Source: CALKZN01 sp050633785 (lineage in GTDB: Bacteria; Pseudomonadota; Gammaproteobacteria; Arenicellales; Arenicellaceae). From it: 64,000 nucleotides of DNA. The stretch covers positions 1 through 64,000 of the forward strand of contig JBOEHE010000039.1 in the NCBI GenBank assembly GCA_050633785.1. The letters are read 5' to 3'. Below are positions 34,260 to 42,768 of this stretch, piece after piece; within the stretch, counting starts at the first letter, position 1; every line of letters starts with the position of its first letter. The notes under the pieces are model-generated. The model did no database searches, was not told the DNA's origin, and worked only from the letters and a program-made list of their open reading frames with translations. A program made the translations under genes and the position numbers.

Positions 34260-34288
34260 CATGACTGTCTTAACTTGAAGGAAATACG

Positions 34289-35131
34289 ATGTCATCTTTA
34301 AAACTGGCAAGTTCGAACACAAAAACAAAGTTACCGTCACTGGAATCCACGCAAGCTACGTACGGCAAGACACTGCAAAAATATAGTGCTACGAAAGTTT
34401 TTATATGGGCAACTGTTTGTGCCGTGCTGTTCTGGTCCTGGCAGGGAGCAGAAATGAACCCAGCAATGCTCTGGCAAGATCGTGGCAATATGTGGACGAT
34501 GTTGCAGGACTTTTTCCCACCGAATTTCCATGACTGGGAATTGTATGTTGAACAGATGTTGATAACCTTGCAAATTGCTATCTGGGGAACTTTGCTGGCA
34601 GTGGTGATGTCTATTCCTTTTGGCATTCTATCTTCTGAAAACTTGGTGCCTTGGTGGGTTTATCAACCTGTTCGGCGTTTGATGGATGCATCCCGAGCGA
34701 TCAATGAAATGGTCTTTGCCATGCTCTTTGTCGTGGCGGTTGGTCTTGGGCCCTTTGCTGGTGTAATGGCTTTATTTATTCACACGACAGGTGTGCTGGC
34801 CAAATTGTTTTCTGAGGCAGTTGAAGCAATTGAACATGGCCCGGTTGAAGGTGTCAGAGCGACTGGAGCTTCCAGTTTACAGGAAATAATCTTCGGTGTT
34901 ATTCCCCAGGTTTTGCCATTGTGGATCTCCTACTCCTTATATCGATTTGAATCCAATGTGCGCTCTGCTACTGTGGTAGGAATGGTTGGGGCAGGAGGTA
35001 TTGGTGTGCTTCTCTGGGAGAATATTCGAGGATTTGCTTTCAAAGAAACCTGCGCCATTATGCTTATCATTATTTTGACTGTATCAATCTTGGATGTGTT
35101 GTCGCAAATGCTACGCAAGCGCTTTATTTAA
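34289..35131 (+). CDS. phnE: Phosphonate ABC transporter permease
   Basis: A 280-aa inner-membrane permease with about five to six hydrophobic segments. The EAA-type coupling loop EAVEAIEHGPVEGVRATGAS contacts PhnC. LPLWISYSLYRFESNVRSAT and GMVGAGGIG are strongly characteristic of PhnE. There is a single phnE here. GAAGGAAA about 7 nt upstream supports ATG 34289. Confidence 0.94.
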   Translation: MSSLKLASSNTKTKLPSLESTQATYGKTLQKYSATKVFIWATVCAVLFWSWQGAEMNPAMLWQDRGNMWTMLQDFFPPNFHDWELYVEQMLITLQIAIWGTLLAVVMSIPFGILSSENLVPWWVYQPVRRLMDASRAINEMVFAMLFVVAVGLGPFAGVMALFIHTTGVLAKLFSEAVEAIEHGPVEGVRATGASSLQEIIFGVIPQVLPLWISYSLYRFESNVRSATVVGMVGAGGIGVLLWENIRGFAFKETCAIMLIIILTVSILDVLSQMLRKRFI

Positions 35132-35186
35132 TTAACGTACAAATATATTTAAAAATATTTATTTAATGAAAGTGAAAGGTCAATAA

Positions 35187-36047
35187 ATGTCTAGACAAAC
35201 CAATGTCATAATTCAGAATAATGAATTGTCAACAGAATGCGTTGTTGAAGGAGCCGTGAATAAGCACAGCGAGGGGCTTAATATTGATAACAGTGTTATT
35301 GATAAAGAGGGAGAATTGCCACTTTATCAACAATTGATCGAGAGCATTCGAGAATTGATAGTACAGCAGTATCGCATTGGCGATTTTTTGTTGCCTGAAA
35401 TGGAATTGGCCAAGCACTATCAGGTAAACCGTCATACGATTAGACGAGCCTTGGATGAATTGGTCAAACAGGGAATTATTGTGCGTAAACCAGGTAAAGG
35501 TACTGTGGTGGTTAGTTCGCCGATTGATTATAGGATTTCTTCGGGCACTCGTTTTACCGCATCATTAAAAAAGATGGGATATCAAACCAGTAGCAAAATA
35601 CTGTCGAAAAGTTTGGTCAAAGCAACGGGTGAAGTGGCCCAGAAGCTGCAATTGGAAATTGATAGTGAGGTGATAAAAATTGTCACTTTGCGAACGGTAA
35701 ATGACACACGTGTTTGTGTTATCAATCATTATCTTCCGGCAAAGCGGTTCCCTAAATTATTGACTCACTATCGTCGTGGTTCAACTCAGGAATTTCTCCA
35801 GGCAAACTACGATATTCAATTGTTACGTGAAGATACCTGTGTGGCAGCCATGATGCCGGACTATGAACAATGCGAACAGTTGCATATGGCACAAAGCTGC
35901 CCTTTGCTTTGTATTAAAACAGTTAACTCTGCGATCAGTGAACCGTGTCAACCAGTCGAATACTCAATTTCTTTTACCCGCTCGGATTGTATGCAACTGC
36001 AAATCAGTACTGCCAATGCGATTCAAACTACAGGAACTGCTCTATGA
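35187..36047 (+). CDS. phnF: GntR/HutC-family regulator of phosphonate genes
   Basis: A 286-aa regulator. A 45-residue leader is followed by the GntR winged helix (LPLYQQLIESIRELIVQQ; LAKHYQVNRHTIRRALDELV; GKGTVV) and a UTRA effector domain. It probably represses the phn operon until phosphonate or low phosphate signals. The palindrome TGTCTAGACA lies over codons 1-4, so binding there would control its own synthesis and read-through into phnG. AAAGGT supports the start. The stop overlaps phnG by ATGA. Confidence 0.92.
   Translation: MSRQTNVIIQNNELSTECVVEGAVNKHSEGLNIDNSVIDKEGELPLYQQLIESIRELIVQQYRIGDFLLPEMELAKHYQVNRHTIRRALDELVKQGIIVRKPGKGTVVVSSPIDYRISSGTRFTASLKKMGYQTSSKILSKSLVKATGEVAQKLQLEIDSEVIKIVTLRTVNDTRVCVINHYLPAKRFPKLLTHYRRGSTQEFLQANYDIQLLREDTCVAAMMPDYEQCEQLHMAQSCPLLCIKTVNSAISEPCQPVEYSISFTRSDCMQLQISTANAIQTTGTAL
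35188..35197. promoter_or_regulatory. Putative PhnF operator overlapping the phnF start codon
   Basis: The same perfect palindrome TGTCTAGACA found before phnC begins at the second base of the phnF ATG. An autoregulatory or roadblock operator is the simplest reading. Confidence 0.6.
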
Positions 36048-36517
36048 AATCACATGATAACCATGGTGAAGCGAGTGTCATGGCCGATAGGCAGCGCTGG
36101 ATGTCGATTCTGGCAAGGTCTGACTATAATGAATTAAACCAACATTGGGATGCATTGAATGTGTCATCGATGTATGACGTCTTGCGCCCGGCAGAAGTCG
36201 GAATGATGATGGTGAAAGGGCGAATGAACGGCAGTGGTACCCCATTTAATGTTGGCGAAGTCACTGTGACGCGCTGTGCTATCAAACTGGCTTCTGGTCG
36301 AATGGGCACCGCCTATGTGTTGGGTCGCAATAAACAACATGCAGAACTGGCAGCAATCATTGACGGTCAACTCCAGAACGATGGTTTACACGACACCATT
36401 CAACAACAAGTGATTGAACCGTTGGCCAAACAGCAGCAACATTCTACCCAACTCAAGCAAACTGCAACCGAATCCACCCAAGTGGATTTCTTTACTCTAG
36501 TGAGAGGAGAAGACTAA
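36044..36517 (+). CDS. phnG: C-P lyase complex subunit PhnG
   Basis: A 157-aa protein with the family signature GRMNGSGTPFNVGEVTVTRC and the helix GMMMVKGR. PhnG, H, I and J form the core C-P lyase complex that attaches phosphonate to ribose from ATP and cleaves the C-P bond. ATG 36044 overlaps the phnF stop as ATGA, and the stop TAA shares its last base with the phnH start codon. Translation of the whole stretch is therefore tightly coupled. Confidence 0.94.
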   Translation: MKSHDNHGEASVMADRQRWMSILARSDYNELNQHWDALNVSSMYDVLRPAEVGMMMVKGRMNGSGTPFNVGEVTVTRCAIKLASGRMGTAYVLGRNKQHAELAAIIDGQLQNDGLHDTIQQQVIEPLAKQQQHSTQLKQTATESTQVDFFTLVRGED

Positions 36518-37248
36518 TGCATTCAGATAAAATAGTGAAAAGTGGACAAATAATGCCAGACATTTTGCCTGGATTTGCTGATTCGTCGCAAAATAGCCAG
36601 CAGGTCTTTCGACAAATTCTCAGTGCAATGTCTGAACCGGGGACTATTGTGTCTGTCCATAACCAGAATCCGGCAGCACCCAATGGTCTGACAGATCCCG
36701 CTTACAGTGTTGCTTTGACACTGTTTGATGACCAAACCAGAGTCGGGTTGTCTCAGGAACTGCAAACAGAGGCAAGCGTTCGCGACACACTTGTGTTCCA
36801 CTGTGGTTGTGAATTGATCGATATGTCGGTTGAAAGTGAGGCTGATAATGATTCTGAAGTCCTGGATAATGAGCATGGGGCATTTGATTTTATTATTGTC
36901 AATGCAGGGGAATGGTCTCAATACAAAACAAACAAACGAATCAGTATCGGTAACCAGAGCTATCCGGATCAGTCAACGACGGTTGTTATGCAGTTGATGG
37001 ACATTCAAGCGTATTCCCCCACTGAGTATCTACTACCCCGAACGGACACCAAAATGCTGCGTCTGACAGGCCCTGGAATTGAAACTGAGCAGTTTGTCGC
37101 TGTTACAGGTTTACCCAGCGGGTTTGCTCAGGATTTGCAGGACAATCAAGGTTTATTCCCTTTGGGACTGGATTTTATTCTGGTTTGTTCAGATGCTCTG
37201 TTTGCTTTGCCCAGAACCTGTTCGGTTGAGGTCATTCCATGTATGTAG
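36517..37248 (+). CDS. phnH: C-P lyase complex subunit PhnH
   Basis: A 243-aa protein with the PhnH start pattern GFADSSQNSQQVFRQILSAM then SEPG, and later the segment LRLTGPGIE. It is longer than E. coli PhnH (194 aa), largely through an N-terminal extension and a central acidic stretch around residues 105-125. PhnH is a PLP-transferase-like scaffold subunit without the catalytic lysine. Its start shares a base with the phnG stop, and its end overlaps phnI by 10 nt. Confidence 0.92.
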   Translation: MHSDKIVKSGQIMPDILPGFADSSQNSQQVFRQILSAMSEPGTIVSVHNQNPAAPNGLTDPAYSVALTLFDDQTRVGLSQELQTEASVRDTLVFHCGCELIDMSVESEADNDSEVLDNEHGAFDFIIVNAGEWSQYKTNKRISIGNQSYPDQSTTVVMQLMDIQAYSPTEYLLPRTDTKMLRLTGPGIETEQFVAVTGLPSGFAQDLQDNQGLFPLGLDFILVCSDALFALPRTCSVEVIPCM

Positions 37249-38540
37249 CTGTTAAAGGTGGTGAAAAAGCCATTGATAATGCCCATCGGCTTTTGTCTCG
37301 TAAGCGCCGCGGTTCGGTGGATGTGCTTGAGTTGAGTGTAGCGCAGATTCAACAACAAATGCCGTTGGCAGTCGATCGGGTTATGACGGAAGGGTCTTTG
37401 TATGATCCTGAACTGGCCGCATTGGCCATTAAGCAAGCCAGTGGGGATGTTACGGAAGCTATTTTCTTGCTTAGAGCTTACCGAACCACATTGCCTAGAT
37501 ATGGAAGCACTGAACCAATTGAGACCTTGTCAATGGTTGTGGAACGAAGAATCTCCGCCACCTTTAAAGATATTCCAGGAGGGCAGGTCTTGGGGCCAAC
37601 TTATGATTACACCCATAGGTTGCTGGACTTTACTTTGCTGGCAGAAGGCTTGCTTGATGATCAAAATGCTGATTCCTCTGATGAAAACAAGCCGATGGAA
37701 GCTCAGTTATCAGAACCTAAGTCATTAGAACCACAGGCGTTTTTAACTGATGAAGAATTGGATGCAACCAAAATAGTGGATGATTCGCAAGCAAGTATAC
37801 ATCATTACCCACATATTCTGGATCTGCTTAATCAGGAAGGTTTGATAGAGCCATCTGCTAGTGAAGAGCCATCTGCCTGTGAAAAGTCAGTTGCCAGTGA
37901 AGAAACTCGAACTGTTAAAGAACCGAGTGACATTACCCGTGACCCAGTGTCATATCCAACGAACCGTGCTGCCTGGTTGCAATCTTTGGTGCGCGGTGAC
38001 GAAGGTTTTTTACTGGCATTAGCGTATTCCACACAACGTGGATATGGTCGTAACCATGCCTTTGCCGGTGAAATCCGCAGCGGTGATGTGGCTGTTTCTA
38101 TTATTCCTGAAGAGTTGGGTTTCAGTATAGATATTGGAGATATCAGCTTTACGGAGTGTGAAATGGTTAATCAGTTTGTCGGTTCAAAAACATCACCTCC
38201 ACAATTCACCCGTGGCTATGGTGTCAGTTTTGGTTTTGCCGAACGCAAAGCTATGGCCATGGCTATGGTGGATCGAGCTTTACGCGCTGATGAGTTGGGT
38301 GAGCAATCAGAGTCTCCAGCACAGGACCAGGAGTTTGTCCTGGCTCATTGTGACAATGTTGAAGCCGTTGGTTTCGTTTCACATCTGAAACTGCCGCATT
38401 ATGTTGATTTTCAATCAGAACTGGATTTGATTCGAAAAATGCGTCAGCAGTTTGCAGAAGAAGCCCAAACGAAAGCTAGCAGGGATACAGAATCTAATGT
38501 GGATAAAAATGACAGTATTAATTCAGAAGGTAGCTTATGA
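37239..38540 (+). CDS. phnI: C-P lyase complex subunit PhnI with expanded acidic linker
   Basis: A 433-aa protein. The start MYVAVKGGEKAIDNAHRLL and the blocks IPGGQVLGPTYDYTHRLLDF, RGDEGFLLALAYSTQRGYG and SHLKLPHYVDFQSELDLI are nearly those of E. coli PhnI. PhnI displaces adenine from ATP to form ribosyl phosphonate triphosphate, with PhnG/H/L. It is about 80 aa longer than E. coli PhnI because of a low-complexity Glu/Ser-rich linker (about 145-230) and a charged tail. Part of the linker is a three-copy tandem repeat. The end overlaps phnJ as ATGA. Confidence 0.95.
   Translation: MYVAVKGGEKAIDNAHRLLSRKRRGSVDVLELSVAQIQQQMPLAVDRVMTEGSLYDPELAALAIKQASGDVTEAIFLLRAYRTTLPRYGSTEPIETLSMVVERRISATFKDIPGGQVLGPTYDYTHRLLDFTLLAEGLLDDQNADSSDENKPMEAQLSEPKSLEPQAFLTDEELDATKIVDDSQASIHHYPHILDLLNQEGLIEPSASEEPSACEKSVASEETRTVKEPSDITRDPVSYPTNRAAWLQSLVRGDEGFLLALAYSTQRGYGRNHAFAGEIRSGDVAVSIIPEELGFSIDIGDISFTECEMVNQFVGSKTSPPQFTRGYGVSFGFAERKAMAMAMVDRALRADELGEQSESPAQDQEFVLAHCDNVEAVGFVSHLKLPHYVDFQSELDLIRKMRQQFAEEAQTKASRDTESNVDKNDSINSEGSL
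37849..37902 (+). repeat. Three tandem 18-bp units inside phnI
   Basis: GAGCCATCTGCTAGTGAA, then GAGCCATCTGCCTGTGAA, then the diverged AAGTCAGTTGCCAGTGAA, all in frame. They encode EPSASE, EPSACE and KSVASE in the PhnI linker. Confidence 0.9.
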
Positions 38541-39457
38541 ACGGGCAACAATTCGATAAAGACTATAATTTCGCTTACCTTGATGAGCAAACCAAACGCA
38601 TGATTCGTCGTGCACTGCTAAAGGCCGTTGCTATCCCCGGTTATCAGGTACCTTTTGGCAGTCGTGAAATGCCAATGCCTTATGGCTGGGGCACAGGGGG
38701 CATTCAACTTACTGCTGCAGTCATTGGACACGATGATACACTCAAAGTGATTGATCAGGGGGCTGATGATACAACTAATGCGGTCAGCATAAGGCGTTTT
38801 TTTCAACGAGTCACAGGTGTGAAAACGACCGATGATACGGCTGCAGCAAGCCTGATTCAGACACGGCACCGCATACCGGAAACCCCTTTAAAAAAAGGGC
38901 AAGTGCTGGTTTATCAAGTGCCCATTCCAGAGCCTATTCGGTTTATCGAACCACGGGAAACGGAAACTCGTACCATGCATGCTTTGGCTGAATATGGAGT
39001 CATGCATGTTAAATTGTACGAAGATATTGCTCAATACGGTCATATCGCTACTTCTTATGCTTACCCAGTAAAGGTTAATGGTCGTTATATTATGGACCCA
39101 TCGCCTATCCCTAAATTCGATAATCCCAAGATGGATCGGATGCCGGCCCTGCAGCTATTCGGGGCTGGACGGGAAAAGCGGCTTTACGCAGTGCCCCCTT
39201 ACACCACAGTAAAGAGCCTGGATTTTACGGATCACCCATTTGCCATTCAACAGTGGGATGAAGTCTGTGCTATTTGTGGCGCAGGTAACACCTTTCTTGA
39301 TGAAGTGATCACCAGTGATCAGGGTGGGCGCATGTATGTTTGCTCTGATACCGACTTCTGCCGCAAAAACGTGGCAGGAACTGCAGAACACTATGCTGAT
39401 AAAAATGACTTACATTCTAGTGATCATCTGACGGAAAAAACGGTGAACCAATCATGA
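38537..39457 (+). CDS. phnJ: Alpha-D-ribose 1-methylphosphonate 5-phosphate C-P lyase
   Basis: A 306-aa radical SAM enzyme. The cluster cysteines Cys244, Cys247, Cys269 and Cys275 (CAICGAG; VCSDTDFC) sit at the E. coli positions plus three. GYQVPFGSREMPMPYGWGTG is highly conserved. It cleaves the carbon-phosphorus bond, releasing methane from methylphosphonate. A charged C-terminal tail of about 25 residues is extra. It overlaps phnI and phnK by ATGA on both sides. Confidence 0.97.
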   Translation: MNGQQFDKDYNFAYLDEQTKRMIRRALLKAVAIPGYQVPFGSREMPMPYGWGTGGIQLTAAVIGHDDTLKVIDQGADDTTNAVSIRRFFQRVTGVKTTDDTAAASLIQTRHRIPETPLKKGQVLVYQVPIPEPIRFIEPRETETRTMHALAEYGVMHVKLYEDIAQYGHIATSYAYPVKVNGRYIMDPSPIPKFDNPKMDRMPALQLFGAGREKRLYAVPPYTTVKSLDFTDHPFAIQQWDEVCAICGAGNTFLDEVITSDQGGRMYVCSDTDFCRKNVAGTAEHYADKNDLHSSDHLTEKTVNQS

Positions 39458-40272
39458 TAAATGCTGCTCTAAAGGATGATACTGAAATCTCCTTGCAAAA
39501 TGCATTGCCTCTATTGCAGGTTACTAATGTCAGTAAATTATATGCCCCAGATAAAGGCTGCGTGGATGTGTCATTCAGTTTGCACCCAGGAGAAGTCATG
39601 GGCATTGTCGGTGAATCCGGTTCTGGTAAAACCACTTTATTGGATTGCTTGTCAACCAAACATGCTGCAGACAATGGTCAGGTAGTTTATCGTGATGCTG
39701 ACAATCAATGTGTTGATGTGTTGCAATTACGCGAAAGTCAGCGCCGCCATTTGTTGCGTACTCAGTGGGGAGCAGTGCAACAGAACCCTCGTGATGGTTT
39801 GCGTATGATGGTCAGTGCTGGAGCTAATATTGCTGAACGTCTTATGGCTGTTGACCAGCATCACTATGGTAATATTCGACGTGAAGCACAACATTGGCTG
39901 GAAGCGGTTGAAATAGACGCAGGGCGCGTTGATGACTTGCCGGTTACTTTCTCAGGAGGAATGCAACAACGCTTGCAGATCGCTCGTAATCTGGTGACGA
40001 AACCTCGGTTAATTTTTATGGATGAACCAACTGGGGGGTTGGATGTGTCTGTACAGGCTCGGTTTTTGGACTTATTGCGCAGTCTGGTGCGAGAGTATCA
40101 ATTAGCTGTTGTCTTGGTTACCCATGATATGGGAGTGGCCAGATTGTTGGCTGACCGTCTGATGGTGATGAAGTCGGGTAGAGTCATTGAAACCGGTTTA
40201 ACTGATCAGATCCTGGACGATCCGCAGCATGCGTATACGCAATTGCTGGTCTCTTCCATTTTGCATTCGTAA
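39454..40272 (+). CDS. phnK: C-P lyase accessory ATP-binding protein PhnK
   Basis: A 272-aa ABC-type ATPase. Walker A is GESGSGKTT, the signature FSGGMQQRLQIARNL and Walker B LIFMDEP. The Q-loop region WGAVQQNPRDGLRM is diagnostic for PhnK. It docks on the PhnG-J core and is needed for phosphonate breakdown, not transport. An N-terminal extension of about 18 residues relative to E. coli is present. The start overlaps phnJ by ATGA. Confidence 0.95.
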   Translation: MINAALKDDTEISLQNALPLLQVTNVSKLYAPDKGCVDVSFSLHPGEVMGIVGESGSGKTTLLDCLSTKHAADNGQVVYRDADNQCVDVLQLRESQRRHLLRTQWGAVQQNPRDGLRMMVSAGANIAERLMAVDQHHYGNIRREAQHWLEAVEIDAGRVDDLPVTFSGGMQQRLQIARNLVTKPRLIFMDEPTGGLDVSVQARFLDLLRSLVREYQLAVVLVTHDMGVARLLADRLMVMKSGRVIETGLTDQILDDPQHAYTQLLVSSILHS

Positions 40273-40284
40273 GCGAGGGTTCTC

Positions 40285-40956
40285 ATGTTACACGTTAATA
40301 ATTTGCACAAGACATTTACCTTACACAATCAGGGAAGTGTTTCTTTTGATGTGCTCAAAGATGTTAGTTTTACAGTTGATTCTGGTGAATGTGTTGTCCT
40401 CAGCGGTGCTTCTGGCAGTGGCAAAAGTACGTTGATGCGTACTCTCTATGCTAACTATTTGCCGCAAGCTGGTTCAATAATAGTGCAGCACCAAGGCAAA
40501 AATATAGAAATGGTTCATGCCCATCCTCATCAGTTATTGCAAGTTCGTCGGTATACCATGGGCTATATCAGTCAGTTTCTGCGTGTTATACCGAGAGTTT
40601 CAGCCCTGCAAATAGTGATGCAACCTTTGTTAGACCTTGGAGAAAGTGAAGCTTTGTGTAGGGATAAAGCCGTTAAATTGCTGACTAGGCTGAACGTTCC
40701 AGAGCACTTGTGGTCGCTCGCACCGGCAACCTTTTCTGGAGGTGAACAACAACGAGTCAATATTGCCCGTGGGTTTATCGTTGATTACCCGATACTCTTA
40801 TTGGATGAACCAACCGCCTCTCTGGATGCCGGCAATCGTCAGGTAGTGGTGCAACTGATTGAAGAATGTAAACAACGTGGTGCTGCTGTGATTGGAATAT
40901 TCCATGATGAGGAAGTGCGTAACCAGGTGGCGGATCGTGAATTTTTAGTGCAATGA
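40285..40956 (+). CDS. phnL: C-P lyase ATP-binding protein PhnL
   Basis: A 223-aa ABC-type ATPase. Walker A is GASGSGKST, the signature FSGGEQQRVNIARGF and Walker B ILLLDEPTASLDAGNR. MGYISQFLRVIPRVSALQIV is typical of PhnL. It works with PhnG/H/I on ribosyl phosphonate formation. A GAGGGT ribosome site lies in the 12-nt gap after phnK, so it is re-initiated, not overlapped. A 57-nt gap follows before phnM. Confidence 0.95.
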   Translation: MLHVNNLHKTFTLHNQGSVSFDVLKDVSFTVDSGECVVLSGASGSGKSTLMRTLYANYLPQAGSIIVQHQGKNIEMVHAHPHQLLQVRRYTMGYISQFLRVIPRVSALQIVMQPLLDLGESEALCRDKAVKLLTRLNVPEHLWSLAPATFSGGEQQRVNIARGFIVDYPILLLDEPTASLDAGNRQVVVQLIEECKQRGAAVIGIFHDEEVRNQVADREFLVQ

Positions 40957-41013
40957 ACTTTTTATAAGCAACCATATTTTCAATATTAATTAATAGGTAC
41001 TATCAGGATTTTT

Positions 41014-42153
41014 ATGAACCAAACAGTCATTAACAATGCACAATTAGTCTTGAAAGACGAAGTCATTCAGGGTCACTTGGTGCTTGAAAACGGTCAGATA
41101 ACCGATGTTGGTCAAGGGAACAGTTCATTGCATCAGGCAATGGATATGCAGGGTGACTACGTCATTCCGGGGCTGGTGGAATTGCATACGGACAATATGG
41201 AAAAGTATTTCTCACCGCGCCCTGGTGTTGATTGGCCTGGTGTTGCTGCTGCTCTTGCTCACGATTCGCAAATGTCTGCTGCAGGAATCACAACGGTTTT
41301 TGACGCTGTGTCAGTAGGCTATGATTTTATTGGTGTACGCACTGATATATTGCCAAAGATTGTCGAGTCTATTACCAAGGCTGAACAACAGGGTTTGCAT
41401 AAAGCTGAGCATTTCATTCATCTGCGTTGTGAGGTGAGTTCGGCGAATACTGCTGAAGAGTTTGCTGAATATTTTGATAACCCTTTGGTTAAACTGGCTT
41501 CTTTGATGGATCATTCTCCGGGTCAACGACAGTTTGCTGATGTCGATCGTTATCGTCAATACTATCAGGGGAAATATGGCTTTTCTGATCGTAAAATGGA
41601 CAACTTTATCAAAGAACACATTGATAACTCAGGCTTAAATAGCAAACGTAACCGAGACGCTATAGCGCAGAATTGCCATGAGTATAATATTGCATTGGCC
41701 AGTCATGATGATGCTAAAATCGAACATGTTGAAGAGTCCATAGCGTATGAGGTAAGCATTGCTGAATTCCCAACAACACTGGCGGCGGCGAAAAAATCGC
41801 ATGAAAATCAACTCCAGGTTCTGATGGGAGCGCCAAATATTATTCGTGGGCAATCACATTCAGGCAATATCTCTGCTTCAATTTTGGCAGAACAGGGCTT
41901 TCTCGATATCATTTCGTCCGATTATTACCCCAGCAGCATGTTGCATGCAGCGTTTAAATTAGCACAAATAGACAATGGTTATGATTTGGCAGATGCTATT
42001 CGTTGTGTCAGTTGGAATCCTGCTTCAGCGGTAGGCTTGAAGGATCGTGGTCAAATCGAGGTTGGTAAAAAGGCCGATTTTCTTCGTGTGGCAATGGCTG
42101 AGGATTTGCCAATTCTCAAACAGGTCTGGAAAAATGGTTCCAGAGTCAATTAA
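41014..42153 (+). CDS. phnM: Ribosyl phosphonate triphosphate pyrophosphohydrolase PhnM
   Basis: A 379-aa amidohydrolase-fold metalloenzyme. The metal-site segment GLVELHTDNMEKYFSPRPGV is the PhnM hallmark (H-x-D), with further ligands in SHDDAK and HSGN. It removes pyrophosphate from the ribosyl phosphonate triphosphate to yield the PhnJ substrate. AGGA about 9 nt upstream supports ATG 41014. phnN starts 16 nt after its stop. Confidence 0.96.
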   Translation: MNQTVINNAQLVLKDEVIQGHLVLENGQITDVGQGNSSLHQAMDMQGDYVIPGLVELHTDNMEKYFSPRPGVDWPGVAAALAHDSQMSAAGITTVFDAVSVGYDFIGVRTDILPKIVESITKAEQQGLHKAEHFIHLRCEVSSANTAEEFAEYFDNPLVKLASLMDHSPGQRQFADVDRYRQYYQGKYGFSDRKMDNFIKEHIDNSGLNSKRNRDAIAQNCHEYNIALASHDDAKIEHVEESIAYEVSIAEFPTTLAAAKKSHENQLQVLMGAPNIIRGQSHSGNISASILAEQGFLDIISSDYYPSSMLHAAFKLAQIDNGYDLADAIRCVSWNPASAVGLKDRGQIEVGKKADFLRVAMAEDLPILKQVWKNGSRVN

Positions 42154-42169
42154 ATTGTCAACATAGCAG

Positions 42170-42730
42170 ATGATAAAAACGGGCAAATTGATTTATCTGG
42201 TAGGACCCTCTGGTGCGGGTAAAGATACTCTGATCAATGAATTACGCAACAATGAAGAGCTAAAGGATAAGCTCTTTATCAGTCAACGCTACATCACTCG
42301 TCCACCTTCGTCCAGACAAGATGGTGAACAGCATATTGCGTTGAGACGGGATGAGTTTTTGCAACTCCAACGGCAAAATGAATTTGCTTTGAGTTGGCAG
42401 GCGCATGGAACCTACTATGGAATTCGTGCCGAAATAGGCGAATATCTTAATGGTGGTATGTATGTTCTGGTTAATGGTTCTCGGCAATATTTGGAAACAG
42501 CAAAGCTTATATTCCCGAATTTGGCTTTAGTCTGGCTCAGAGTAGACAACGATGTTTTGCAACGCCGCTTGCTTGCACGAGGCAGGGAACCAGCAGATAA
42601 AATACAACAACGATTGCACCGTAATCTCGAGTTAGAAAAAACTATTCCTGAGGGATGTCAAACGATTGACAATAGTGGTGTTTTACAGGAAGCGGTGGGA
42701 CAATTTACAGAATTTCTGAAAAATTTATAA
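42170..42730 (+). CDS. phnN: Ribose 1,5-bisphosphate phosphokinase
   Basis: A 186-aa P-loop kinase of the guanylate-kinase fold. Walker A GPSGAGKDT is at about residues 12-20, with RYITRPPS and a lid region LLARGREPADKIQQR. It makes PRPP from ribose 1,5-bisphosphate, returning the ribose carbon skeleton to nucleotide metabolism. No strong Shine-Dalgarno is seen; the short distance from phnM suggests coupling. Length matches the family. Confidence 0.95.
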   Translation: MIKTGKLIYLVGPSGAGKDTLINELRNNEELKDKLFISQRYITRPPSSRQDGEQHIALRRDEFLQLQRQNEFALSWQAHGTYYGIRAEIGEYLNGGMYVLVNGSRQYLETAKLIFPNLALVWLRVDNDVLQRRLLARGREPADKIQQRLHRNLELEKTIPEGCQTIDNSGVLQEAVGQFTEFLKNL

Positions 42731-42768
42731 ATTATCTGTCTTGAATTTTACAGTTTGAAATATAACAA

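Noticed and set aside
36523..36921. Minus-strand 132-codon frame inside phnH
   Set aside because: It is antisense to a strongly conserved phn gene with overlapping neighbours; the protein has no recognisable features.
37849..37902. Short tandem repeats considered as a CRISPR or VNTR locus
   Set aside because: Units are contiguous with no spacers, in frame and inside phnI, so they are a coding repeat.
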